From Crossiella cryophila (GTDB taxonomy: Bacteria; Actinomycetota; Actinomycetes; Mycobacteriales; Pseudonocardiaceae), in contig NZ_JACHMH010000001.1 of NCBI RefSeq assembly GCF_014204915.1, positions 4,675,501 to 4,739,500 on the forward strand: a stretch of 64,000 nt of DNA, in the 5' to 3' direction. The notes below the pieces were generated by a model. That model searched no databases, had not been told where the DNA came from, and saw only the letters and a program-made list of their open reading frames with translations. Positions 55,270 through 63,960 of this stretch are shown here, in pieces; positions within the stretch are counted from its first letter, which is position 1, and every line of letters starts with the position of its first letter. The position numbers and the translations under genes were made by a program.

Positions 55270-56249
55270 ACCCGTGGTCCTGGATCCGTGGGTGTGGCGG
55301 GTTGAAGGGGATTGTGAGCCGTGGCTTCGCGGAGGTGGTGGAGCGGCAGCGGGTGGAGAACCTGGTCGAGGGGACGGGTAGTGGGCGTTCGGGTTGAGGA
55401 TCTCGCTGCCTCGCCGCCTCGCCGGGCCGCCGTTTCACCGGGCCGCCGGGTTGCAGGTGGAACAGCAGCTTGGCGGAATAGCCAGGGTGTCAGCAGGGTG
55501 GAGATCGGGCGGGTGAATCCGGAGCGGCGTTGGAGCGGATTGAGCCGTTCGAGTGGTTGATCGAGGGGAGTGGGGCGCACTACCTGGCGTACGCCTTCCA
55601 GTTGTCCTTCGCGAGCCGGTTTCCGCTGAGCACCGGCGGGCCGGGGTTCGCGAGTTGTTCTGAACGCCGCGGTTGCCTGCCGCCGTGGGGCTGCTCGCCC
55701 ACGTGGCCGTCAGTGGGTCCGCGCTCGATTCCGGCGGCCGCGGCTGTCGGTGGGTTCGCACGGGGCGTCGGCGAGGTCGCGGACGGCTTTTCCGCGCACT
55801 GGCCGCTCACCCCCCTGGGGGCATCACTCGGTTTCAGGTCGCGTTGTGTCCGCTGTTGGCTGATCTGGTCGACCCCGTTCGCTCTGGTCGCACGGGATGA
55901 GGTGCTCACCTGGCCGTTTCCGCTGCTGTCGCGTACCCAGCCTGCGCTCGCGTTGTGACAGCCCTACCTCGGTTACACCGACGCCCTGGGGCCGGAGGCC
56001 GGGTGGGAGGGGCTGAGCTGGAGGGCTTCGGGTGGAGGTCCTGGTCGGCTGGGTTGGGGAGTCCATTGTGGACGTTGGGACTAGTCCGTTGGGGTAACCG
56101 GGGGCCTCGCGCGGGATCTCACGAGAACACGTGATGCCTGGGCGCTGTGCTGGAGGCCAGTCTCGTGGTGCCCGTATCGGCCACAGTCGTTACACAGGAG
56201 GCACTCATGGCTGGCAGCTCGGTCCGTATCGGTGCGGGGAGGCGTGCGC
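55270..56249. other. Region without a recognisable gene
   Basis: About 1 kb with only short, low-complexity frames. The best is 55530-55958 (+), with RIEPFEWLIEGSGAHYLAYA at its start, but it soon loses coding character. It may be a decayed gene. The region also holds a perfect GTCCA-N3-TGGAC palindrome (56061-56073) and the TCACG dyad (56119-56134) close to the next gene. Confidence 0.5.
56119..56134. promoter_or_regulatory. TCACG-N6-CGTGA dyad, copy 1
   Basis: TCACGAGAACACGTGA lies 116 bp before the FAD oxidoreductase start. Two close relatives occur at 58218 and 63876. Probably a shared operator; the regulator is unknown. Confidence 0.5.
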
Positions 56250-57368
56250 ATGGCTGAGCACAGGCGGGAACTGGATGTCGCGGTGATCGGCGCCGGGGTG
56301 CTCGGGCTGGCCACCACCGACGCGCTGGTGCGGCGTGGGGTGTCGGTGACCTGCTTTGACGGCAGGACGCCTGGGCATGGGCTCTCCGGCGGGCTGACCC
56401 GGACCTTCCGGCATCGGCATGACAACGAACGCCTGGTCGCGCTGGCGGTGGAGGGGCGGGCCGGGTTCGGGCGGTGGGAGGAACGCCTGGGGCGCAAGCT
56501 GATTGGGTCCGAAGGCGCGGTTTACGCGGGGATGGGGCCCGCTGATGTGGCCGGGATGGTGCGGCATGGGGTGGAGCATCGCTTCGCCGATCCCGGTGAG
56601 GGCGGGGAGGTTTTCCCCGCACTGGCCACTGTGGACGGTCCGTTGCTGGTTGACCCTGGGGCGGGTGCGATCCGGGCCAAGCGCACCATTGACGCGCTGG
56701 TGAGCTGGGTTGGGGATCGGATTGTCAACGCCGATATCCACAGCGTCACCGTGCCCCAGGACGGGCACGGTGTGGAGATCCAGACCACCGAGGCCATCTA
56801 CCGGGCCCGGCATGTGGTGATCTGCGCTGGTACGGCGGTGCCGAAGCTGGCCGCGGGGGTTGGGCTGGAGGTGCCGTTGGAGTCCGCGTTGCACGCCCGG
56901 CCGCACTACCGGGTGCGGGAACCCTTCCGGGGTAAGGCTTTGCCCTGCTGGGTGGACCGCTCGGGGGCGTTCGGGGAGACCGTCTACGGCTCGCCGATCG
57001 GCAATCTGGACACCTATGTGCTCGGCCTGATCGGGCTTGACGTGGATATTCCGTTCGGGCCCAACGGCGCGCTCGCCCCTGGCTCCGGCATGGAGGATCA
57101 TGTGCGCCGGGTCACCGAGTACGTCCGGCGCGCCATGCCTGGGCTGGAACCCACCCCGGTCGGCATCCGGGTGTGTGTGATGACCAAGCTGCCCGCGGGC
57201 TCGGACGCCGTGCACGCCTGGCACACCGACGGGGTCACCGCCGTCGCCGGGCACAACCTGTTCAAGATGGCCCCGGTGCTCGGTGAGTTGCTCGCCGACG
57301 CCGCGATCAAGAACCAGCTGCCGGAGATCCTGGAGCGGGCCGGTGAACACGCCCTCCGCCCCGCCTGA
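56250..57368 (+). CDS. FAD-dependent amine/sarcosine oxidase-like oxidoreductase
   Basis: The 372-residue flavoprotein has the dinucleotide motif VAVIGAGVLGLATTDALVRR at the N-terminus and the DAO/MSOX layout: GGLTRTFRHRHDNERLVALA, a C-terminal GHNLFKMAPVLGELLAD closing the FAD site. RVCVMTKLPAGSD is placed like the Cys that covalently holds FAD in monomeric sarcosine oxidase, so covalent flavin is possible. It should oxidise a secondary or N-methyl amine. ATG 56250 follows GGGGAGG. It overlaps the NmrA gene by 26 bases. Confidence 0.87.
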   Translation: MAEHRRELDVAVIGAGVLGLATTDALVRRGVSVTCFDGRTPGHGLSGGLTRTFRHRHDNERLVALAVEGRAGFGRWEERLGRKLIGSEGAVYAGMGPADVAGMVRHGVEHRFADPGEGGEVFPALATVDGPLLVDPGAGAIRAKRTIDALVSWVGDRIVNADIHSVTVPQDGHGVEIQTTEAIYRARHVVICAGTAVPKLAAGVGLEVPLESALHARPHYRVREPFRGKALPCWVDRSGAFGETVYGSPIGNLDTYVLGLIGLDVDIPFGPNGALAPGSGMEDHVRRVTEYVRRAMPGLEPTPVGIRVCVMTKLPAGSDAVHAWHTDGVTAVAGHNLFKMAPVLGELLADAAIKNQLPEILERAGEHALRPA

Positions 57369-58233
57369 GCTGGCGGTCACCGGCGCCTCCGGGAACATCG
57401 GCCGGGCACTGGTGCGGGAGCTGACCCTGGCCGGACATCGGGTGCGGGCGTTGGTGCGCAAGGGATCCGAGCTGCCGGGGCATCCGCTGGTGCAGCGGGT
57501 CGAGGTGGATCTGGAACGCGGGCAGACCGTGGCCGAGGCGCTGGCCGGGATCCGCTCGCTGTTCCTGCTCACCCCGTTCCACCCGCGCCAGGACCTGGTG
57601 CAGGCCGGACTGGTCGAGGCCGCGGTGCGGGCCGGGGTCGGGCATGTGGTGAAACTGTCCGCACTGGGCGCCGATCCGGCCGCGCCCGCGCTGGTGCACC
57701 GCCAGCACGGACTCGCCGAACAGGCCGTTGCCGAGTCGGGGCTGGGGTACACCCTGTTGCGCCCCAACGCCTTCATGCAGAACACGGTGCAGTGGCTGCC
57801 GACCGTGGCGGCCAAGGACGCCATCATCCTGCCTGCCGGGAACTCCCGGGTCAGCATGGTGGACACCAGGGACATCGCCGCGGTGGCCGCCAGAGCCCTG
57901 ACCGACCCGCTCCGGCACGCCGGTGCGCACGACCTCACCGGGCCGAAGGCGTTGACCTACACCGAAGTCGCCGCCGCACTGTCCACAGTGGCCGGTCGGC
58001 CGATCCGGCACCTGGACGTCACCCCGGAACAGGCCGGCGCGGCCATGCTGGCCAACGGCGTGCCGGAGTGGGCGGTCCGGGCGCGACTGGAGCTGTACGC
58101 CACCTACCGCGCGGGCGAGGCCGAGCTGCTCAGCCCGGCGGTTCGCGAGATCACCGGCCGGGAACCCCGCGACTTCGTTGCCTTCGCGACCGAACTCGCC
58201 GGCGAGTTGCGCCGGGATCACGCGAAGACGTGA
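57343..58233 (+). CDS. NmrA-like NAD(P)-binding protein
   Basis: The 296-residue protein starts at GTG and has the atypical SDR motif VTGASGNIGRALVRELTLAG, then HPLVQRVEVDLERGQTVAEA, LSALGADPAAPALVHRQHGL and YTLLRPNAFMQN. This is the NmrA/HSCARG branch, either a reductase or redox sensor. The start lies inside the preceding gene, showing tight coupling. Its last codons coincide with the second TCACG dyad. Confidence 0.88.
   Translation: MNTPSAPPELAVTGASGNIGRALVRELTLAGHRVRALVRKGSELPGHPLVQRVEVDLERGQTVAEALAGIRSLFLLTPFHPRQDLVQAGLVEAAVRAGVGHVVKLSALGADPAAPALVHRQHGLAEQAVAESGLGYTLLRPNAFMQNTVQWLPTVAAKDAIILPAGNSRVSMVDTRDIAAVAARALTDPLRHAGAHDLTGPKALTYTEVAAALSTVAGRPIRHLDVTPEQAGAAMLANGVPEWAVRARLELYATYRAGEAELLSPAVREITGREPRDFVAFATELAGELRRDHAKT
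58218..58233. promoter_or_regulatory. TCACG-N6-CGTGA dyad, copy 2
   Basis: TCACGCGAAGACGTGA covers the last codons of the NmrA gene and lies 65 bp before the cupin start. Flanking CCGGGA and TCCCGG extend the inverted repeat with a 2-base bulge, so an RNA hairpin is also possible. Confidence 0.5.
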
Positions 58234-58297
58234 TGTCCCGGACCGTCCCGCATGGCCACGCTGTCCACGTCGTCCCGTCCCGAGAGTGAGGATTCGC

Positions 58298-58795
58298 ATG
58301 ACCAGCCAGGTGGAGAAGGAGACGCCGCGAGCGCTGTACGTGCCGCCCGGCGAGGGGCCCAGCGTGTGGGCGTTCAGCGGCGACCGGTACACCGTCAAGG
58401 CGGGCATCGCCGACACCGGCGGCGCGCTCGGCCTGCTGGAGGCCGTGATCCCGCCGCAGAGCGGGCCGCCGCTGCACCTGCACCGCAACGAGGACGAGGC
58501 GTTCTACCTGATCGAGGGCCAGCTCGAGGTGGTGGCCAACGGCCGCCCGATCATCATCGAGCCCGGCTCCTTCATCTACATCCCGCGCGGCTCGCCGCAC
58601 CGGTTCAAGAACGTCGGCGAGACGCACGCCAAGCTGCTGATCTTCTTCGTGCCCAGCGGGTTCGAGGAGTTCTTCCTGGAGGTCGGCATCCCGGTCATCG
58701 ACGGGGAGGAAGCCCCGCCGGAGGAACAGCACGCCGACGACGTGGCCCGCTCCATGCGGATCGCCGCGGACAAGTACGGCATCGAGGCGGTCTGA
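58298..58795 (+). CDS. Cupin-domain protein
   Basis: The 165-residue protein has a single cupin barrel. Metal ligands are in the first motif LHLHRNEDEAFYLIEGQLEV (two His, one Glu) and the second FIYIPRGSPHRFKNVG (one His). It may be an oxygenase, isomerase or binding protein; quercetinase-like members share these motifs. ATG 58298 follows GTGAGG. It may be co-transcribed with the flavoprotein and NmrA genes, although the dyad lies between. A hairpin follows. Confidence 0.87.
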   Translation: MTSQVEKETPRALYVPPGEGPSVWAFSGDRYTVKAGIADTGGALGLLEAVIPPQSGPPLHLHRNEDEAFYLIEGQLEVVANGRPIIIEPGSFIYIPRGSPHRFKNVGETHAKLLIFFVPSGFEEFFLEVGIPVIDGEEAPPEEQHADDVARSMRIAADKYGIEAV

Positions 58796-58821
58796 AGCCA
58801 GTCCGCTCAGCCAACATCGCC

Positions 58822-58854
58822 GGAGGGCGAACCGGGATCACCGGTTCGCCCTCC
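58822..58854. terminator. Bidirectional hairpin terminator
   Basis: Perfect 14-bp arms (58822-58835, 58841-58854) with a 5-base loop between the convergent cupin and TetR genes. Confidence 0.8.
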
Positions 58855-58860
58855 TCGGCG

Positions 58861-59478
58861 TCACACCGGGACTCCGGGCGCGGCCAGCACATCCCAGGCA
58901 CGCATCGCGGCGTCCACGATCGCGGACAGCTCCGCGCGATCGGCACCGCTGCGGGCCTGGATGGACAGGCCCTGCAGCAGGGTGTTGTAGAAGCCGGCCA
59001 GCGCGTCCACATCGGCCTCCAGTGGCACGTCACCGTCGAGCTGGCCGCGGGCCAGGCGCTGGCGCAGCGACTCCTGGGTCTCCCGGCGCAGCTCGGCCAG
59101 GAAGTCGCGCACGCTCTCGCTCTTGGGCGTGTACGTGGTCGCGGCCAGCACGATCATGCAGCCACTGGGCTTGGCCGGATCGGTGTAGGCGAGCACGTTG
59201 ACCCGCAGCACCGCCTCGAAGGCCGCCCTGGCGCTGGGCTCCTCGCGCAACGCGCGGGTGGCCGCCTCGCCCTCGGTCTCGTCGTAGTAGGTCACCGCCT
59301 CCCGGAACAGCTCCTCCTTGGAGCCGAAGGCGGTGTACAGGCTCGAGGAGTTGATGCCCATGGCCGCGCTGAGGTCGTTCAGCGAGGTCCCCTCGTAGCC
59401 GTGCTCCCAGAACACCTCCATCGCGCAACGCAGGGCCGCGGTGCGGTCGAAAGCACGTGGACGGCCTCGTGTGGCCAT
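58861..59478 (-). CDS. TetR-family regulator divergent from SDR gene
   Basis: The 205-residue protein opens [20 protein letters not shown] with the TetR helix-turn-helix continuing [20 protein letters not shown] and [13 protein letters not shown]. The C-terminal domain ([20 protein letters not shown]) is typical of the AcrR subgroup that pairs with oxidoreductases. The gene is divergent from the SDR gene; the 99-bp gap holds a promoter bracketed by direct repeats, the probable operators. It likely represses the SDR gene until a small molecule binds. Confidence 0.92.
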   Translation of the reverse strand: MATRGRPRAFDRTAALRCAMEVFWEHGYEGTSLNDLSAAMGINSSSLYTAFGSKEELFREAVTYYDETEGEAATRALREEPSARAAFEAVLRVNVLAYTDPAKPSGCMIVLAATTYTPKSESVRDFLAELRRETQESLRQRLARGQLDGDVPLEADVDALAGFYNTLLQGLSIQARSGADRAELSAIVDAAMRAWDVLAAPGVPV

Positions 59479-59493
59479 GCCCCACCCCTTTCT

Positions 59494-59569
59494 GTAGCGA
59501 TCGACCCAAAAATCCTTGACAGGTCGCTCTCCTGCACGATACCAATTATGTAGTGATCGACCCAGAAAT
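59494..59569 (+). promoter_or_regulatory. SDR promoter bracketed by two 20-bp direct repeats
   Basis: GTAGCGATCGACCCAAAAAT (59494-59513) and GTAGTGATCGACCCAGAAAT (59550-59569) differ at two positions. TTGACA, an exact -35, is at 59516-59521 and TACCAA at 59540-59545 can serve as -10. The repeats thus flank the promoter of the SDR gene, fitting operators of the divergent TetR. Binding is inferred. Confidence 0.65.
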
Positions 59570-59577
59570 GAGGGGAC

Positions 59578-60318
59578 ATGTCGGAACTCGCAGGTAAGGT
59601 GGCCCTGGTCACCGGGGGCAGCCGCGGTATCGGCGCGGCCATCGCCAAGAAGCTCGCGGCCAACGGAGCCGATGTGGCGCTGACCTACGCCAGCGCCGCC
59701 GACCGCGCCCAGGGCGTGGTCGAGGACATCAAGGCCGCGGGCCGCCGCGGTCTGGCCATCGCCGCGGACAGCGCGGACGCCGCGGCCGTGGTGGCCGCGG
59801 TCGAGCAGACCGTCGCGGAGTTCGGCCGGATCGACATCCTGGTCAACAACGCCGGGATCTTCCCCTACGGCACCATCGACGAGGTCACCCTCGAAGAGGT
59901 CGACCGCACCCTGGCCATCCACGCCCGCGCGGCCTACGTGGCCAGCCAGGCCGCGGCCAAGCACATGGAGGCGGGCGGCCGGATCGTCAGCATCGGCAGC
60001 ACGCTCGCCGAGCGGGTGCCCTACCCGGGCGTGGCGCTCTACGCGATGAGCAAGGCCGCGCTGATCGGTTTCACCAAGGGCCTGGCCCGTGACCTGGGCG
60101 AGCGGGACATCACCGTCAACCTGGTGCACCCGGGTTCCACCGACACCGAGATGAACCCGGCCGACGGCCCGCAGGCCGACGACGAGCGCGGCCTGACCGC
60201 GCTGGGCCGCTACGGCCAGCCCGAGGACATCGCGGCCTCGGTCGCGCACCTGGTCGGGCCCGGCGGTCGCAACATCACCGGCTCCGCGATCGTCGTGGAC
60301 GCCGGTTCGAACGCCTGA
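59578..60318 (+). CDS. Short-chain dehydrogenase/reductase
   Basis: The 246-residue classical SDR has the cofactor loop [20 protein letters not shown], the NNAG motif in [12 protein letters not shown], catalytic Ser in [10 protein letters not shown] and YxxxK in [11 protein letters not shown]. It reduces a ketone or oxidises an alcohol using NAD(P)(H). It is controlled by the divergent TetR and ended by a strong terminator. Substrate unknown. Confidence 0.93.
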   Translation: MSELAGKVALVTGGSRGIGAAIAKKLAANGADVALTYASAADRAQGVVEDIKAAGRRGLAIAADSADAAAVVAAVEQTVAEFGRIDILVNNAGIFPYGTIDEVTLEEVDRTLAIHARAAYVASQAAAKHMEAGGRIVSIGSTLAERVPYPGVALYAMSKAALIGFTKGLARDLGERDITVNLVHPGSTDTEMNPADGPQADDERGLTALGRYGQPEDIAASVAHLVGPGGRNITGSAIVVDAGSNA

Positions 60319-60324
60319 AATCAG

Positions 60325-60367
60325 TCCTGCGCCGGCGTGCCGCTCCGTGCGGCACGCCGCCGCAGGA
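60325..60367 (+). terminator. Rho-independent-type terminator after SDR gene
   Basis: Long hairpin: inner arms of 10 bp (GGCGTGCCGC and GCGGCACGCC) and outer arms TCCTGCG and CGCAGGA, followed by TTTTC. Confidence 0.85.
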
Positions 60368-60440
60368 TTTTCGGTGGTTACCGGTTGGAGGGGTGGGTTT
60401 TATGTCGGGCGCAACCGCGGTGGAAACGGGGAGTAAGCAG

Positions 60441-60758
60441 ATGGCCTGGACGCTTCTGATCGTCGCTGGTCTGTTCGAGATTGTTTTCGCGACCGCGTTG
60501 AAGCAGGCCGAAGGCTTCACGAAGCTGTGGCCGAGCGTAATTGGTATCAGCTGTGCCGCGATCAGCTTTTTCTTGCTCTCGGTCTCGCTGAAAACCTTGC
60601 CTGTCGGTACTGGTTACGCCGTATGGGTGGGAATTGGCGCAGTCGGTGTGGCCCTTGCCGGTATTTTTACCCAGGGCGACTCGGCGTCTCCGTTGCGCTT
60701 CGTGTTCCTCGCTCTGATCGTGGGTGGAATCATCGGCCTGCGGTTCGTCCAGGCGTAG
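60441..60758 (+). CDS. sugE: Small multidrug resistance protein, SugE/Gdx (guanidinium exporter) type
   Basis: The 105-residue protein starts MAWTLLIVAGLFEIVFATAL with four membrane helices and the conserved Glu14. KTLPVGTGYAVWVGIGAVGV and GFTKLWPS match the SugE/Gdx branch rather than EmrE. Family members export guanidinium or quaternary ammonium ions in exchange for protons. ATG 60441 follows GGGGAG; the frame extends 16 codons upstream. I see no guanidine riboswitch upstream. Codon use is lower in G+C than in its neighbours, a sign of transfer. Confidence 0.9.
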   Translation: MAWTLLIVAGLFEIVFATALKQAEGFTKLWPSVIGISCAAISFFLLSVSLKTLPVGTGYAVWVGIGAVGVALAGIFTQGDSASPLRFVFLALIVGGIIGLRFVQA

Positions 60759-61032
60759 CATCCATTCGGGTTAATCTTCGCCCGAAAGGGCAGTCAAGAG
60801 CCCTGCTGGCCTGCGGTTATTGCTCCAAAGGGACCAGTCTCAACAGATTTGACGACTATGATGTTCAGCAATAGTTGAATGCCTCTGGCTTCGACTCATT
60901 AGCACACGGTGACCCCCGCCGGGCTTAGGAAGTTCTACCTGTAGTTGTCTATCAAACCGTGATTGAATGGAGGTGAAAGCGCGGGACCGCCCAGGGTGGG
61001 GCGCGACCCGTGCGCCCTGTCCGGAGGGCGAG

Positions 61033-63843
61033 ATGAGCTGGGGGAATGTGAATATGCAGGCGACCATGACACCGTTAGTGGGCCGAGAATCCGCGCTGGC
61101 CGACCTCCGCCGCGCGCTGTCGAACACAGTGGCGGGCAGCGGTCGCTGTGTTGTCATCGAAGGCTCGGCCGGTATCGGCAAGAGTCGTTTACTCGAAGTC
61201 GTCTCCTCCGATGCTGCCGGTCAGGGCATCTCGGTGGCATTCGGCAGGGCGACCGAGTTGGACAAGGGCGCCCCGCTGACCACACTGCGCGCCCTGCTCA
61301 CCGGCCTACCCGGGCTGGAACGCATCGCCATGCACGATCTGGAACGCAACGCCCTCGGCCTGGTGGACCGGGTGGGCGAGCTGATCGAGAAACACGTGCG
61401 CGACCGGCCGCTGCTGATCGGCCTGGACGACGCGCACTGCTCCGACGAGCTGACCGCCTTCGCCCTGCGCATCCTGGTGCCCGCGCTGAGCACCTCGCCG
61501 GTGCTGTGGCTGCTGGCCCGCCGACCGGCCCCGGTCCGCGGCTACGCCCAGGACGCGCTGGACTGGCTGATCAGCGAGGGCGCGCAACGGCATCACCTGG
61601 GTCCGTTGTGCTGCAACGCGGTGGCCGACCTGTGTGCCAACGTGCTCGGCGCGCACCCCGACGCCAAGGTGCTCGCGCTGGCCGCCAGGGCCGAGGGCAA
61701 CCCGTTCCTGCTGGAGGAACTGCTCATCACCCTGCGCGACACCGGTCAGCTGCTCACCGCCGAGGGCACCGCGACCGTGGTGGGCAACGAACTGACCCCG
61801 CCGTTCCTGTCCGCGGTGGACCACCGGCTGCGCGATCTCTCCAGCGAGGCCCGCAGGCTGCTGGACGCGGGCGCGGTGCTGGGCAGGCCGTTCACCGTGC
61901 ACGAGGTGGCCGCGCTGCTGTGCCGGTCGGCCACCGAGCTGCTGCCGGTGATCAGCGAGGCGGTGGACGCGGGCATCCTGGTGGGCAACGGATCCGAGCT
62001 GACCTTCCGGCACGATCTGATCCGGGAGGCGCTCTACAATCGCTTGCCCGGCCCGGTCCGGATGGCACTGCATCGCGAGGCCGCCTTCATCGTGCTCGGC
62101 GAGGGCCGCTCGCCGGCCGACGCGGTCGAGCACCTGGTGCGCAGCGGGCACAAGGGCGACGCGCAGGCGGTGCTGATCCTGCGGCAGGCCGTCCGCGAGG
62201 TCGCGCCGACCTCGCCGAACACCGCGGCCGACCTGATCCTGCGGATGCTGGACCTCATCGACGAACAACACGCCAGCAGGCCTCAGCTGGTCGGCGACGC
62301 GGTGCGGCTGCTCGCACTGGCCGGGCGGGCCGCCGAGGCGATCCGGCTGGGCGAGTCCTCACTGCGCACGGTGGAGCGCACCGAGGACAAGGTCTCGCTG
62401 CTGCTCGGGCTCTCCGAGGCGCTCTACGCCACGGGGCGCAACTCCAGCGTGGTCGAGTACACCAGCCGCGCGCTGGCCAGGGCGCGCACGCCCAGCCGGG
62501 CTCGGGCCGAACTGCTGGCCATGCAGGCATACCTGCTCATCGACAGCGGGGATCCGCGCAGCGCGGACGCGGTGGCCGCGGAGGCGGTGGCCATCGGTGT
62601 GCAGGCCGGGGAGTACGCGGCGGTGGTGTGCGGCAACAACGCGCGCAGCGTGGTGGCCAGGGTGCACGGGCAGCTGGACGTGGCGCTGACCTATGCCAGG
62701 GAGGCGGTGCGGGTCGCGGACAAGGTCGGCGGCAGCTCCCGCAGCAGGCATCCGCGGCTGTGGCTGGCGGTGGCACTGACCGCCAGCGACCGGTTCGAGG
62801 AGGCCGAGGCCGGGTTCGCCCGCGACCACCAGGACACCGAGGCGGCGGGCACCGCGCTGTCCCAGCCGCACTGGCACTACTACCGGGCCGAACTGCGGCT
62901 GGCCCAGGGTCGCCTGGACGACGCCGCGGTGGAGGCCGAGGCCGGGGTGTTCGTGGCCGAGCAGCTGCGCGCCCAGCCCCTGGCCGTGCCGCTGCTGGCC
63001 ATGCTCGGGCTGATCTCGGTGTACCGGGACGACATGACCATGGCGCGCAGCTACCTCAAACAGGCCGACGGCCTGGTGGACGAGGGCGTCAGCGTGGTGC
63101 CGGAGGACCTGGCCTGGGCGGCGGCCTGCTTCCAGGACGCGGCCGGGCACCAGGAGGCCGCGCTGGAGATCCTGGACGAGCTGAGCGAGGCGCTGCCGGA
63201 ACGACTGCTGCTGTTCACCCGGCACCCGGCCGCCGGCGCGCGACTCATCCGGATGGCCCAGCAGACCGGTGATCACGCCCGCGCCGAACTGGTGGTGCGG
63301 GCCACCAGGAAACTGGCCGAGCGCAACCCGGAGGTGGCCTCGGCCGCCGGTGCCGCCGCACACGCCGAAGGGGTGCTGCGCAACGACATCGGCCTGCTGC
63401 GGGCGGCCGTCGGCGCCTACCGGGCGACCGGGCGGCAGCTCTCCCTGGCCGAGGGCCTGGAGGACCTGGCGCACGCCGAGGACGCGGCCGGGCACCGGGC
63501 CACCGCGGTCGGGCTCATGCAGGAGGCCGCGCAGTACTTCACCGCCTGCGGCGCCAAACGCGATCTGGCCAGGGTGCAGAAAGCCCTGCGGCGACTGGGT
63601 GTCCGGCGCCGGATCGCGGCGAAACCGGTCAAGGGCGGATCCGGCTGGAACAGTCTCACCCAGTCGGAGCTACGGGTGGTCCGGTTGGTGGCCGAGGGTT
63701 TCACCAACCGTGAGGTCGCGGGCAAGCTGTTCCTCTCACCGCACACAGTGGACAGTCACCTGCGGCACAGCTTCGCCAAGCTGGGCGTGACCAGCCGGGT
63801 CGAGCTGACCCGCAAGGCGATGTCGCACGACGAGTCCCGCTAG
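61033..63843 (+). CDS. LAL-type LuxR regulator (large ATP-binding)
   Basis: The 936-residue protein has an AAA-type ATPase domain: Walker A EGSAGIGKSRLLE (about 43-55), Walker B-like LLIGLDDAHCSDEL. Several hundred residues of TPR-like helices follow. The C-terminal LuxR domain is LTQSELRVVRLVAEGFTNRE then VAGKLFLSPHTVDSHLRHSF. This is the LAL family of cluster-situated activators in actinomycetes. Two TTA codons are near the start (residues 15 and 53, at 61075-61077 and 61189-61191), suggesting bldA-type control. ATG 61033 is chosen because GGAGGG is well placed; ATG 60967 is an alternative. Confidence 0.93.
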   Translation: MSWGNVNMQATMTPLVGRESALADLRRALSNTVAGSGRCVVIEGSAGIGKSRLLEVVSSDAAGQGISVAFGRATELDKGAPLTTLRALLTGLPGLERIAMHDLERNALGLVDRVGELIEKHVRDRPLLIGLDDAHCSDELTAFALRILVPALSTSPVLWLLARRPAPVRGYAQDALDWLISEGAQRHHLGPLCCNAVADLCANVLGAHPDAKVLALAARAEGNPFLLEELLITLRDTGQLLTAEGTATVVGNELTPPFLSAVDHRLRDLSSEARRLLDAGAVLGRPFTVHEVAALLCRSATELLPVISEAVDAGILVGNGSELTFRHDLIREALYNRLPGPVRMALHREAAFIVLGEGRSPADAVEHLVRSGHKGDAQAVLILRQAVREVAPTSPNTAADLILRMLDLIDEQHASRPQLVGDAVRLLALAGRAAEAIRLGESSLRTVERTEDKVSLLLGLSEALYATGRNSSVVEYTSRALARARTPSRARAELLAMQAYLLIDSGDPRSADAVAAEAVAIGVQAGEYAAVVCGNNARSVVARVHGQLDVALTYAREAVRVADKVGGSSRSRHPRLWLAVALTASDRFEEAEAGFARDHQDTEAAGTALSQPHWHYYRAELRLAQGRLDDAAVEAEAGVFVAEQLRAQPLAVPLLAMLGLISVYRDDMTMARSYLKQADGLVDEGVSVVPEDLAWAAACFQDAAGHQEAALEILDELSEALPERLLLFTRHPAAGARLIRMAQQTGDHARAELVVRATRKLAERNPEVASAAGAAAHAEGVLRNDIGLLRAAVGAYRATGRQLSLAEGLEDLAHAEDAAGHRATAVGLMQEAAQYFTACGAKRDLARVQKALRRLGVRRRIAAKPVKGGSGWNSLTQSELRVVRLVAEGFTNREVAGKLFLSPHTVDSHLRHSFAKLGVTSRVELTRKAMSHDESR

Positions 63844-63862
63844 TCCATTGTGGACTGTGGGT

Positions 63863-63904
63863 CGCCACGGCAGGATCACGCGAACACGTGATGCTGCCGT
63901 GGCG
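63863..63904. promoter_or_regulatory. Long inverted repeat containing TCACG dyad, copy 3
   Basis: A 42-bp inverted repeat with 18-base arms, a single mismatch and a 6-base centre. Its middle TCACGCGAACACGTGA (63876-63891) matches the two dyads at 56119 and 58218. It lies 20 bp after the LAL stop and 57 bp before the next start, so it could be a terminator, an operator or both. Confidence 0.65.
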
Positions 63905-63960
63905 GCCGCCGAGCACTCTGGGGTCGGTAAGTAGTGGTGTGACTCAGGGAGATTCGCCTT

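Noticed and set aside
55530-55958. 142-codon ORF as a gene
   Set aside because: Start region looks protein-like, but composition decays quickly and there is no ribosome binding site or family match.
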